NCBI RefSeq assembly: GCF_002251085.2
Contig: NZ_NOJZ02000019.1
Location: 1 to 47,303, forward strand
Length of the DNA: 47,303 nt
Direction of reading: 5' to 3'
Origin: Romboutsia maritimum
Lineage (GTDB): Bacteria; Bacillota; Clostridia; Peptostreptococcales; Peptostreptococcaceae
Part shown: piece after piece, positions 37,843 through 46,074 of the stretch
Position numbering within the stretch: position 1 is the first letter of the stretch
How the letters are laid out: each line of letters begins with the position of its first letter
Position numbers and translations under genes: made by a program
The notes under the pieces: model-generated
The model's database searches: none
Told to the model about the DNA's origin: nothing
Seen by the model: the letters and a program-made list of their open reading frames with translations, nothing else

Positions 37843-39201
37843 ATGCTATCAAAAGATAAAGAGTATGTTGTAGATGTAGTTGATATAGGTCAAGGTGGAG
37901 TTGGAATCGGTAAATATGATGGATTTACTGTCTTTGTAGAAGGCGGTTTAATAAACGATAAAGTTAAAGTGAAAATAAATAAATCTAAAAAAAATTATGC
38001 TGTAGGAGAAATTGTAGAAATAATAGAAAAATCTCCTTTTAGAGTAGAAAGAAAATGTAGTGATATTCTCAAAGATTGTGGAGGATGCCAAATTCAAGAG
38101 TTAGATTATCAAAAACAACTTGATATAAAAACTAATGAAGTAAAGCAAGTGATGACTAGAATTGGGAAGCTAGAGGATATAATTGTTCACAATACTTTAG
38201 GTATGGAAGATCCTTTTAGATATAGAAATAAGGCTCAATTTCCAATACAAAAGATAAATGGAGATCCAGTTATAGGTTTCTATAAAAAGAAAAGTCATGA
38301 TTTAATATCAACTGATAAATGTATAATACAACATGATATAAATGATAAAATTATGAAAATTATAAAGACGTATATAAATGCATATAAAGTAAGTGTATAC
38401 GATGAAAAATCTAATACAGGAGTTTTAAGACATTTAGTTACTAAGATAGGATTTACAACTAAAGAAGTTATGGTAGTATTAGTTGCAAACGGAAAAAAAT
38501 TACCATATTTAAATGAATTAGCTTCAGTATTAGAAGAAAATGTTCCAGGCTTTAAAACACTAGTAGTAAATGTTAATAGAGAAAACACTAATGTAATTTT
38601 AGGAAAAGAAAATATAGTTATTTATGGAGATGGGAAAATAAATGATTATATAGGAAACTTAGTTTTTGAAATTTCTCCATTATCATTCTTCCAGGTAAAT
38701 CCTGTACAGACAGAAGTTTTATATAATAAAGCTTTAGAGTATGCTGATTTAAAAGAAGATGATACTGTATTTGATATATATTGTGGAATAGGAAGTATAT
38801 CATTATTTTTAGCTCAAAAGGCTAAGAAAGTTTACGGAATTGAAATAGTAGAGGATGCAATTAAAGATGCTAAAATAAATGCTAAGTTGAATAATTTAGA
38901 TAATGTAGATTTTTATGTAGGTAAAGCAGAAGAGGTTGTACCTAAAATGTATAAAGAAGGAAAAACAGCAAATGTAGTAGTGGTAGATCCACCTAGAAAA
39001 GGTTGTGATGAAAAAGTTTTAAATACAATCGTATCTATGCAACCAGATAGAGTGGTATATGTATCATGTAATCCATCTACATTAGCAAGAGATTTAAATT
39101 ATTTAGATGAACATGGATTTAAGTGTGTTGAAATACAACCAGTAGATATGTTCCCACACACAATGCATGTGGAGTGTGTTGCAAAAATAGTAAGAAAGTA
39201 G
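37843..39201 (+). CDS. rlmD: 23S rRNA (uracil-5-)-methyltransferase, RlmD/RumA family
   Basis: SAM-dependent methyltransferase that makes 5-methyluridine in rRNA (RlmD/RlmCD type), 452 residues. An N-terminal TRAM domain (VVDIGQGGVGIGKYDGFTVF) precedes the [4Fe-4S] cysteines CSDILKDCGGC plus a later DKC. The SAM-binding FDIYCGIGSISLFLA, the VVVDPPRKG motif, the catalytic cysteine YVSCNPSTLARDL, and the C-terminal MHVECVAKI with the catalytic glutamate are all intact. CGGAGGATG precedes the ATG. Which uridine is modified cannot be told. The 3' end of the gene is repeated at 43996-44044, marking it as an integration site. Confidence 0.94.
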   Translation: MLSKDKEYVVDVVDIGQGGVGIGKYDGFTVFVEGGLINDKVKVKINKSKKNYAVGEIVEIIEKSPFRVERKCSDILKDCGGCQIQELDYQKQLDIKTNEVKQVMTRIGKLEDIIVHNTLGMEDPFRYRNKAQFPIQKINGDPVIGFYKKKSHDLISTDKCIIQHDINDKIMKIIKTYINAYKVSVYDEKSNTGVLRHLVTKIGFTTKEVMVVLVANGKKLPYLNELASVLEENVPGFKTLVVNVNRENTNVILGKENIVIYGDGKINDYIGNLVFEISPLSFFQVNPVQTEVLYNKALEYADLKEDDTVFDIYCGIGSISLFLAQKAKKVYGIEIVEDAIKDAKINAKLNNLDNVDFYVGKAEEVVPKMYKEGKTANVVVVDPPRKGCDEKVLNTIVSMQPDRVVYVSCNPSTLARDLNYLDEHGFKCVEIQPVDMFPHTMHVECVAKIVRK

Positions 39202-39214
39202 ATTTAATAAATAG
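39166..39214 (+). repeat. attachment-site-like direct repeat, left copy (in rlmD 3' end)
   Basis: 49 bases beginning CATGTGGAGTGTGTTGC, covering the last 11-12 codons of rlmD, its TAG and 13 bases after it. They match 43996-44044 at 46 of 49 positions. In Firmicutes the 3' end of this methyltransferase gene is an established insertion site for integrative elements (for example streptococcal phage Φm46.1). Confidence 0.85.
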
Positions 39215-39215
39215 T

Positions 39216-39259
39216 TTAAATGCCTATAAATTTGATTTCGTTAATTTATAGGCATTTAA
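39216..39259 (+). terminator. terminator after rlmD
   Basis: TTAAATGCCTATAAATT pairs with AATTTATAGGCATTTAA (17 bp), loop TGATTTCGTT, then TTTTAT. It lies just inside the island and could also serve the converging tetR gene. Confidence 0.88.
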
Positions 39260-39283
39260 TTTTATATAATTACAAATGAATAT

Positions 39284-39868
39284 TTAGGCATTAAAAACAT
39301 AATTTATAATGTTATTAATAAAATGTGTTAAGGTTTCTTTATATACATCTTCAATCAATTCACTTTTATTAGCTTGAATAATAGCAAGAGATTTTAAGAA
39401 ATTGGCAAAAATTTTCCAATCACAGTTTTTAGAAACATTAGGTATATGATCTAAAAGCCATAAAGAAGTTTCTTTATCATTTTTTTCATTTATAAGATAT
39501 TCATGTGGCCAACGAGCTTTTAACATTGCAATTTCATCATCAGTTAAATATATAAAAATGTTATAATCATTAAATGCAAGTATTTCTAAATATTTTTTAA
39601 ATTGAATTTTATTTAGTTCATTAGATTTACCTAATAAACTTTGAAATTTTTGTTTTGCCTCATTTCTTTTAAAAAGTACTACTTCATATACAAAATCCTC
39701 TTTATTTTTAAAAAAATTATAAAAAGTTCCTTTTGCTATTCCAGATTTTTTTGTTATATCTTCAATAGTAGTTTTTTTTAACCCATAAACTTTAATTAAG
39801 TCAAATCCGTTTTGAAGCATTTGATTTCTTAAATGCTTTTTTGCGGATTCATCAAAAATTAACGGCAT
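39284..39868 (-). CDS. TetR/AcrR family transcriptional regulator
   Basis: 194-residue one-domain-plus-HTH regulator. The N-terminal helix-turn-helix is TTIEDITKKSGIAKGTFYNFFKNKEDF (about residues 33-59), the standard TetR pattern. The C-terminal ligand domain has no named match. It is divergent from the ABC exporter pair and separated from it by a palindromic operator, so it probably represses that operon until a ligand is bound. Ligand unknown. Confidence 0.92.
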   Translation of the reverse strand: MPLIFDESAKKHLRNQMLQNGFDLIKVYGLKKTTIEDITKKSGIAKGTFYNFFKNKEDFVYEVVLFKRNEAKQKFQSLLGKSNELNKIQFKKYLEILAFNDYNIFIYLTDDEIAMLKARWPHEYLINEKNDKETSLWLLDHIPNVSKNCDWKIFANFLKSLAIIQANKSELIEDVYKETLTHFINNIINYVFNA

Positions 39869-39922
39869 AGAATATTTCCCTCCTTACATTTCAAAAAAAT
39901 GAATAAAAGATTTAAAATGGTC

Positions 39923-39952
39923 ATATAAACGATATCATGGTATTGTTTATAT
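39923..39952. promoter_or_regulatory. palindromic operator between tetR and the ABC genes
   Basis: ATATAAACGATA (39923-39934) and TATTGTTTATAT (39941-39952) are 12-base inverted repeats with one mismatch around TCATGG, about 55 bases before the tetR start. Size and symmetry fit a TetR-type dimer site. It is about 55 bases upstream of the ABC promoter's -35. Confidence 0.75.
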
Positions 39953-40005
39953 GTCAAATTAGTTTAAAATTTAAAAATAAAATAATAAGTTGAGAATAAG
40001 TTTCA

Positions 40006-40034
40006 TTGACAATACAAATATTTAATGGTAATCT
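40006..40034 (+). promoter_or_regulatory. promoter of the ABC exporter operon
   Basis: A perfect TTGACA (40006-40011), 17-base spacer, and TAATCT (40029-40034). The transcript would start near 40042, about 45 bases before the first ABC gene. AAATGAC ... GTCATTT (7-base arms around 40044-40073) lies in the leader and may be a second operator. Confidence 0.6.
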
Positions 40035-40088
40035 TTAGATATAAAATGACCAAATGAATATATATAGTCATTTAAAAGGAGAGGGAAT

Positions 40089-41852
40089 ATGAAACAAAAA
40101 AATAATTATACGATTTTTTCTTTCATAAAAAGAGATAGTAAAAAAATGATGCTAGCAATTATTTTATCTCTTTTTAGTGTAGTATCTGGAATAATCCCAT
40201 ATTTTGTTGTAGCAAAAATACTTACATTAACAATTTTAAAAAAGGGAACTATAGTTGATATATTTTATCTTTCTATAATAGGTACATGTGCATTTTGCTT
40301 TAAAATTATATTTTTTAATTTATCAACTACTATATCACACAAATTGGCGTATAAAACAATAAATTTTATTAGATATGCAATTGTAGATAAATTAGCATTT
40401 ATATCTATGGGAGAATTTCAAAAGAAAAAAATAGGAGAATATAAGCAACTCATTATGGATGATATGGACAAACTTGAATATCCCTTAGCTCATGCAATCC
40501 CAGAAATAACTTCAAATTTATTAGGCTTTATTGCTATAATGATTTATTTATTTATTGTAGATTGGCGTCTAGCTTTGGCAGGGTTAGTTCCAATAATTAT
40601 TAGCTTTATAATTTATGGCATCATGATGAAGGGTGGTGCAATGGAAATATTTAAAGAATTTAATGAGGGGACAGCTCTTTTGAATTCAACCACAGTGGAG
40701 TATATAAATGGTATGGAAGTTGTAAAAGCATTTAATCAAACAGTATCATCTATAGAAAAATTTAGTAATGCGGTTATACATTTTAGAGATGTGATGACAA
40801 AGTGGTTTTCACACTGTTGGCCATATTTAAGTGCCTATAATGTAATAATGCCAGCAAGTATTGCTTTTGTTTTACCTATAGGAGGTATTCTTTTAAAAAA
40901 TAATATAATTGATTTATCAATTTTCATAATGGGAATGATTTTGTCATTAGGTATTGCTCCTCCAGTTATGAAATTGATAGAGTTTACTGATAATATTCCA
41001 ACTATTATGTTTACTGAGGCTAAGTTAAAAGAAATACTTTCAATAAATGAATTAGAACAGAGGTTGAAAAAGATTTGTTTAAAAGATGATAGTGTAGAAT
41101 TTAATCATGTTAGCTTTGGATATGAAGAAAATAATATATTACATGATATTTCTTTTAAAATAAAGCCAAAGACAATGACAGCTTTTGTAGGAACATCTGG
41201 AGCAGGAAAATCAACTGTTGCAAAATTGATAGCTAGATTTTGGGACGTTAAAGAAGGTGAGATTCTTGTTGGAGGAGAAAATATAAAAAATATCCCACTT
41301 ACACAATTAATGGATGAAATTAGTTTTGTTTCTCAAGATAATTTTCTATTTGATATGACTATAAGAGAAAATATAAAAATTGGTAATAAATTTGCAACAG
41401 ATGATGAAATAGAGGCCGTTTGTAAAAAAACTGGGTGCTTAGATTTTATATTAAAATTACCTCAAGGATTTGATACTGCAGTAGGGAATACAGGCGAATT
41501 GCTTTCAGGTGGAGAGCGTCAAAGAATTGCAATTGCAAGGGCTATGATAAAAAATGCTTCTATTATCATTTTAGATGAAGCAACAGCATTTACAGATCCA
41601 GAAAATGAGGAGATAATACAAAAATCTATAAGCAATTTAACAAAAGATAAAACCGTAATTATAATTGCTCACCGATTATCCACAATTGTAAATGCAGATA
41701 AAATTATTTTATTTAATAAAGGAAGAATTGTGAATGAAGGAACTCATAATGAGCTATTGGAAAATTCACATATATATAAAGATATGTGGCAAGCTCATAT
41801 AGGTTCAAAATCTTGGGGAGTAAAGGAGAAAGTACAATGTTTGGAATATTAA
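40089..41852 (+). CDS. ABC exporter half-transporter, first subunit
   Basis: Fused membrane and ATPase half-transporter, 587 residues. About six N-terminal helices (from MLAIILSLFSVVSGIIPYFVV to about residue 310) are followed by the nucleotide-binding domain. This has P-loop GTSGAGKSTVAKLIARFWD, LSGGERQRIAIARAM, IIILDEATAFTDPENE and the switch His in IIAHRLSTI. All catalytic residues are present. It pairs with the next gene, which overlaps its end by 16 bases, to form a heterodimer. The closest known layout is TetR-controlled multidrug-type or siderophore-type (YbtP/Q, IrtA/B-like) pairs; substrate and direction are not shown by sequence. Confidence 0.9.
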   Translation: MKQKNNYTIFSFIKRDSKKMMLAIILSLFSVVSGIIPYFVVAKILTLTILKKGTIVDIFYLSIIGTCAFCFKIIFFNLSTTISHKLAYKTINFIRYAIVDKLAFISMGEFQKKKIGEYKQLIMDDMDKLEYPLAHAIPEITSNLLGFIAIMIYLFIVDWRLALAGLVPIIISFIIYGIMMKGGAMEIFKEFNEGTALLNSTTVEYINGMEVVKAFNQTVSSIEKFSNAVIHFRDVMTKWFSHCWPYLSAYNVIMPASIAFVLPIGGILLKNNIIDLSIFIMGMILSLGIAPPVMKLIEFTDNIPTIMFTEAKLKEILSINELEQRLKKICLKDDSVEFNHVSFGYEENNILHDISFKIKPKTMTAFVGTSGAGKSTVAKLIARFWDVKEGEILVGGENIKNIPLTQLMDEISFVSQDNFLFDMTIRENIKIGNKFATDDEIEAVCKKTGCLDFILKLPQGFDTAVGNTGELLSGGERQRIAIARAMIKNASIIILDEATAFTDPENEEIIQKSISNLTKDKTVIIIAHRLSTIVNADKIILFNKGRIVNEGTHNELLENSHIYKDMWQAHIGSKSWGVKEKVQCLEY

Positions 41853-43585
41853 AAAGAATTATAAAATTATCTGATAATATGGCTTCGAAAATTAAGAAAA
41901 GTTTTATGTATAGTTTTATTGATGGGATATTTGAAGCTTTTCCTTTAATTGCAATATTTTATTTTTTTAAAGTAATTGATTTTAGTAATTCTAAAGACAT
42001 AATAATTGATACAATAATTATAGTAAAATGTGCCTTGATTTTATTAGTTGGAATTATTGGTAGGATATTTTTCAAGTTTAAAACTTATAAGTTGCAAGGA
42101 CATGCAGGTTATGAAATGGTTGCTAAAGAACGACTTAATATGGGAGAAAGATTAAAAAGGGTCCCAATGGGATTTTTTAATGAGAACAATTTAGGAGAAT
42201 TAACAAACACTGTAACAACAGATATGCAGTTTATTGAAAAACAAGCTCCTTTTATTTTAGACAAGATGGTGAATTCTACAATAAATGTATTTGTCATATG
42301 CATATCTATGATTATATTTAATTGGAAAATAGGGCTTGTATTTTTAATAGGATTACTTTTAGCAATTTTAATTTTAAATCTAATGCAAAGAAAGGCTTCA
42401 CAACTTACAAAGATTCAAAAAAATACACAAGTACAAGGGGTGGCTTCAGTTTTTGAATATATACAAGGTATTTCAGTTTTTAAATTATTTAATCTTTCTA
42501 ATAATAGAAGTAGCAAAGTAAAATCATCTTTTGATGATTATAGCAAAGCTAATTGCGATTTGGAATTAAAATATATTCCATTAAATATTCTATTTTCACT
42601 GTCACTAAAAATAGCTTGCGGAGGAATTTTATTTTTGGCGCCCTATTTAGTATTAACAGAACAACTATCTATCATTAATATGATTGTTATTTTAGTCGCT
42701 ATTTTCAGTATTTATATACCTGTTGAAGCATTAGGTAGCATTACTGGGTTAACTAGAATGTTAGAGCTTTCTTTAAATAGAGTAGAAAAGATAGAGAGAT
42801 TTCCTCTTATTGATAGATGTTCACAAGAGATGGAACTAGAATCTTTTGATATTGATTTAGAAGGTGTTAGCTTTGGATATACTCCTAATGAAAAAGTAAT
42901 AAAAAATGTATCTTTTCATATTCCAGAAAAAAGTATGACAGCGCTTGTTGGACCTTCTGGATGTGGAAAAACAACTATAGCAAGATTGATTTCTAGATTT
43001 TGGGATATACAAAAGGGTACCATTAAAATTGGAAAAGTTAATATAGCTGATATGACTTGTGATTCTATATTAAAAAATATGACTATGGTTTTTCAAAAAG
43101 TATATCTTTTTAATGATACTATTGCTAATAATATTAAATTTGGGAAAGCTGATGCAACAATGAAAGAGGTTGAAGAAGCCGCTAAAAAAGCGAGATGTTA
43201 TAATTTTATAAAAGAATTACCTAAAGGCTTTGATACTATAATTGGTGAAGGAGGTGCATCTCTTTCAGGAGGAGAAAAACAAAGAATATCAATTGCTAGA
43301 GCTATATTAAAAGATGCACCAATAGTTTTATTAGATGAAGCAACATCTAGTATTGATCCAGAAAATGAATTTTATATTCAACAGGCAATTAGTGAATTAG
43401 TAAAAAATAAAACTATTGTTGTTATAGCACATAGATTATCTACAATTCGTGAAGCAGATCAAATTTTAGTAATGGAAAATGGACAAATTATTCAAAATGG
43501 AATACATGATAAATTAATAAAAGAAGATGGACTATACAAAAAGTTTTGGAGTTTAAAGAAAAAGGCTGAAAGTTGGAGTATTTGA
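41837..43585 (+). CDS. ABC exporter half-transporter, second subunit
   Basis: Second half-transporter, 582 residues. Membrane domain (SFMYSFIDGIFEAFPLIAIFYFF onward), then ATPase domain with GPSGCGKTTIARLISRFWD, LSGGEKQRISIARAIL, IVLLDEATSSIDPENE and VIAHRLSTI; both composite ATP sites should be catalytic. The ATG at 41837 follows AAAGGAGAAAG by 6 bases. An in-frame ATG 17 codons upstream lies in the preceding gene without a ribosome binding site. The 16-base overlap with the first subunit implies coupled translation. Confidence 0.9.
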   Translation: MFGILKRIIKLSDNMASKIKKSFMYSFIDGIFEAFPLIAIFYFFKVIDFSNSKDIIIDTIIIVKCALILLVGIIGRIFFKFKTYKLQGHAGYEMVAKERLNMGERLKRVPMGFFNENNLGELTNTVTTDMQFIEKQAPFILDKMVNSTINVFVICISMIIFNWKIGLVFLIGLLLAILILNLMQRKASQLTKIQKNTQVQGVASVFEYIQGISVFKLFNLSNNRSSKVKSSFDDYSKANCDLELKYIPLNILFSLSLKIACGGILFLAPYLVLTEQLSIINMIVILVAIFSIYIPVEALGSITGLTRMLELSLNRVEKIERFPLIDRCSQEMELESFDIDLEGVSFGYTPNEKVIKNVSFHIPEKSMTALVGPSGCGKTTIARLISRFWDIQKGTIKIGKVNIADMTCDSILKNMTMVFQKVYLFNDTIANNIKFGKADATMKEVEEAAKKARCYNFIKELPKGFDTIIGEGGASLSGGEKQRISIARAILKDAPIVLLDEATSSIDPENEFYIQQAISELVKNKTIVVIAHRLSTIREADQILVMENGQIIQNGIHDKLIKEDGLYKKFWSLKKKAESWSI

Positions 43586-43607
43586 TAAAATTAAATTTTT
43601 ATAGAGT

Positions 43608-43636
43608 AAAATAAGGTACTACCTTATTTTTATTTT
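43608..43636 (+). terminator. terminator of the ABC exporter operon
   Basis: AAAATAAGGT (43608-43617) pairs with ACCTTATTTT (43621-43630), loop ACT, followed by TATTTT. It lies 22 bases after the second ABC gene. Confidence 0.85.
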
Positions 43637-43990
43637 AAAAATGTATAAGTGGTAAAAAAACTAAATAGAGAAGAATAAGTCTACTAGATCTGATATATAG
43701 GACTTATGCAGTTCGCTCAAAAAAATGGGCATAGGAATGCCAGAAGCCTAAATTATAATATTTTGGCCAAAACTTTTCAAAAATACTAGCAAATTGAGTA
43801 CAATTTGTGGTGAAATATAATTTTTCATTTATATCTTCTGGTAATATTAAAACTGATGACGAAGGCAACATAGATTCTTATATGATAACTTTTAAATTTA
43901 ATTCTGGTATGAATTATTCATTAAAAGGTAAAAATGTGTAGAATTATATGTAGATAAAAATGCAGAAAAAATGTGTTCCTATAGCGAACA
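43637..43990 (+). pseudogene. broken coding debris at the right end of the island
   Basis: No intact gene. The best open stretch is on the plus strand from about 43797 to 43941. It reads YNFSFISSGNIKTDDEGNID then SYMITFKFNSGMNYSLKGKNV to a TAG, with codon use like a real protein but no start codon or ribosome binding site. Before it, short stretches in different frames (for example MQFAQKNGHRNARSLNYNIL near 43708) suggest an older gene broken by indels. I do not recognise either protein. This fits decay of an element's right end. Confidence 0.4.
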
Positions 43991-43995
43991 CGACA

Positions 43996-44044
43996 CACGT
44001 GGAATGTGTTGCAAAAATAGTAAGAAAGTAGATTTAAAAAATAG
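43996..44044 (+). repeat. attachment-site-like direct repeat, right copy
   Basis: 49 bases beginning CACGTGGAATGTGTTGC match the rlmD 3' end (39166-39214) at 46/49. In frame they still read HVECVAKIVRK then TAG, but with no upstream methyltransferase sequence. The three differences are C/T at position 3, A/G in the GAG codon and A/T after the stop. Confidence 0.85.
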
Positions 44045-44083
44045 GGGTCGTCTTAAAATTATTATATTTTAGAGACAGCCCCT
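44043..44083. terminator. shared terminator hairpin (GGGCTGYCTCAAAA family)
   Basis: AGGGGTCGTCTTAAAA pairs imperfectly with TTTTAGAGACAGCCCCT around TTATTATA. It lies at the right edge of the island and before the end of brnQ, and can stop transcription from either side. Confidence 0.75.
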
Positions 44084-44111
44084 TTAAATATGATTATTTT
44101 ATATATAATGA

Positions 44112-45455
44112 TTATATTCTTTGTTTAGCTAATTTCAATTTATATACTTTTTCTTTAAAAGATTTTAATACTAATCCTAAAAAAATTCCAAATGTAGCTG
44201 GTAATATCCATCCTAATCCTTTGTCATAAAAAGGTAGCCAACTAACTAATTTTGTAAGGAAAGGTATATTTAAAGCAGTATTACTTAAAGCATATATAAT
44301 ACTTACAAAGCTTGTAAAAGCAATAGAAGCTCTGTATACCAATTGATTTTCTTTAAATAGCTTATCAAACATAGCTAATAGAATTAATACAATAGCAACA
44401 GGGTATATTGCATCAAGGACGGGAACTGATACTTTAAGTATTTTTGTAAGTCCCATATTAGCTAATGTCATACTTGATAGTGACAATACTCTAACAAAAG
44501 TTTTATAGCTTATTTTTGAATTTAAAGTTACAAAGTATTGACTACAAGAAGTTATAAGTCCAACACATGTTGTAAGGCACGCTAAAGTAAATAGTATTGC
44601 TAAAAGTACGGCTCCACCATTACCAAAAAGGTGTAGCATAACATTAGCAAGCGTTTGAGCACCATTTTCTGTTTTTTCAAATGTAGAACCACTACAAGCA
44701 CCTAAATGAGCCAACATAGAATAAATAACTATCAATAGACCTCCTGCAATCATTCCTGCCTTTACTGAATTTTTAACAACATCATTTTCTTCTTTTATTC
44801 CTTTTGATTTTATTACAAGTGATATAACAATACCAAAATTTAATGCTGCTATTGTATCCATTGTCATATATCCATCTAAAAATCCACTTATAAATGGTGA
44901 ATCTACATAATTACCAGTTGCTTTTGAGTAACTACCTATTGGATTAAATAAACTTGCAACAAATATTGTTGAAATTAAAACTAATAGAGCTGGTGTTAAT
45001 ATCTTACCCATACGATCTACTAACTTAGAAGGTGTTAAACTAAGCCAATAAGCAACTGAGAAAAATAAAAATGTATATATAAATAGAGCTAACTCATGAG
45101 ATATAAATCTCTCTGGTAAAAATGGTCTTACAGCCATCTCAAATGGTAAACTACCTGCTCTTGGTATTCCAAGTCCTGGTCCTATTGAAAGATAAATAAG
45201 TATAGTGAATACTGTTGCAAAAACAGGATGAACTCTACCTGCTAATTTATGTAATCCTGAAGATTTTGCTACAGCAACAACACCTAAGATTGGAAAACCA
45301 ACAGATGTAATAAAAAATCCTAATATAGTAATCCATGTAGAACTACCAGCAGATTGTCCTAGAAAAGGTGGGAAAATTAAATTTCCTGCTCCGAAAAATA
45401 ATGAAAAAAGCATTAAGCTTACAAGTACTAAATCTTTTTTTGATAAATTGTTCAT
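44112..45455 (-). CDS. brnQ: branched-chain amino acid transporter BrnQ (LIVCS family)
   Basis: Cation-coupled uptake of leucine, isoleucine and valine across the inner membrane. 447 residues with about 12 helices. The N-terminal SLMLFSLFFGAGNLIFPPFLG is the family signature, and SIGPGLGIPRAGSLPFEMAV follows. TTGGAGGCG precedes the ATG. It is under a T-box leader with an apparent ATC (isoleucine) specifier, so it is expected to be switched on when charged tRNA-Ile falls. Confidence 0.94.
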   Translation of the reverse strand: MNNLSKKDLVLVSLMLFSLFFGAGNLIFPPFLGQSAGSSTWITILGFFITSVGFPILGVVAVAKSSGLHKLAGRVHPVFATVFTILIYLSIGPGLGIPRAGSLPFEMAVRPFLPERFISHELALFIYTFLFFSVAYWLSLTPSKLVDRMGKILTPALLVLISTIFVASLFNPIGSYSKATGNYVDSPFISGFLDGYMTMDTIAALNFGIVISLVIKSKGIKEENDVVKNSVKAGMIAGGLLIVIYSMLAHLGACSGSTFEKTENGAQTLANVMLHLFGNGGAVLLAILFTLACLTTCVGLITSCSQYFVTLNSKISYKTFVRVLSLSSMTLANMGLTKILKVSVPVLDAIYPVAIVLILLAMFDKLFKENQLVYRASIAFTSFVSIIYALSNTALNIPFLTKLVSWLPFYDKGLGWILPATFGIFLGLVLKSFKEKVYKLKLAKQRI

Positions 45456-45490
45456 TTATAAACGCCTCCAATTTGTTTTCTAATTTTAAA

Positions 45491-45526
45491 TCATCTAAAT
45501 TCTATGTCGCTTTCAATAATATCCAT
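45491..45526 (-). CDS. possible 11-codon leader peptide between the T-box and brnQ
   Basis: ATG (45526-45524) lies 7 bases after a strong GGGGGA site and reads MDIIESDIEFR before TGA: three isoleucines in eleven codons. It sits after the T-box terminator and 35 bases before brnQ. It could be a translated leader that helps control brnQ or a chance frame; the strong ribosome binding site is the main support. Confidence 0.3.
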   Translation of the reverse strand: MDIIESDIEFR

Positions 45527-45550
45527 ATAAAATTCCCCCTTTTTTGTACA

Positions 45551-45843
45551 TAAAAATACCTCGGCCCTAATAAAAGGGACGAGGTTTAATCGCGTTACCA
45601 CCCTAATTCTACAAATATATTTTTATGATTACTAAAAGTATATTTGTAGCTCTCATTAAACACGTACTATATAATACGCTTTTCCTATAACGGGGAAATT
45701 CCGATAAAGTTTACTGAAAATAAATTTGTTCAACTTTACTTCTCGGAGATGATTTTCAGTAGTATATTGAACATTGGTTTTCAGCAAAATACCAACTCTC
45801 TGGGGAACAATTATAAAACTTACTTTTTCTCTTCATCGAATTT
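45551..45843 (-). promoter_or_regulatory. T-box leader, isoleucine type, controlling brnQ
   Basis: On the minus strand: a Stem I region beginning GAAGAGAAAAAGTAAG, AGAGAGTTGG with a hairpin TTGGT ... ACCAA, then CTGAAAATCATCTCCGAG. In that stretch ATC followed by A sits at the specifier position. The T-box sequence AGGGTGGTAACGCG (45604-45591) follows, then the terminator CCTCGTCCC / GGGCCGAGG with TATTTTTA (45581-45551). Uncharged tRNA-Ile would favour the antiterminator. The specifier call is by comparison with other T-boxes, not a folded model. Confidence 0.9.
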
Positions 45844-45849
45844 ATATAT

Positions 45850-45878
45850 ATAATATACCTAAAAAAAATAGTTGTCAA
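45850..45878 (-). promoter_or_regulatory. promoter of the T-box-brnQ transcript
   Basis: TTGACA (45878-45873), a 17-base spacer, and TATTAT (45855-45850) on the minus strand, directly before the T-box. The rest of the 45879-46074 stretch is A/T-rich; it carries a TATAAT at about 45950 that may serve the plus-strand gene at 46075. Confidence 0.8.
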
Positions 45879-46074
45879 TTAATTTTGTAAATTTAAAAAA
45901 GTTTATTAATTTCGACATATTATTTATTAAAATAGACGTTAGTATAATGTTATAGGAATGATTTAACTATAAATAACAAAATTGTAAGAAAAACTGTAAC
46001 AAAAATTTAATATTTATAGGATATACTTAAGAGAGGATATTATTTTAAAATACGAGGAAGGATTAATAAAAAAT

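Larger units (their letters stand above)
39166..44044. mobile_element. decayed integrative island in the 3' end of rlmD
   Basis: Bounded by 49-base direct repeats of the rlmD 3' end. Contents: terminator, TetR regulator, two-gene ABC exporter, terminator, and about 350 bases of broken coding debris. No integrase, relaxase or phage gene is present, so the element cannot move by itself as it stands. That it came by site-specific integration is inference from the repeats and from the known use of this site; simple tandem duplication is the alternative. Confidence 0.7.

Noticed and set aside
39284..43585. Idea that the TetR/ABC pair is part of a complete conjugative element
   Set aside because: No integrase, relaxase, coupling protein or replication gene lies between the repeats; only cargo and debris remain.
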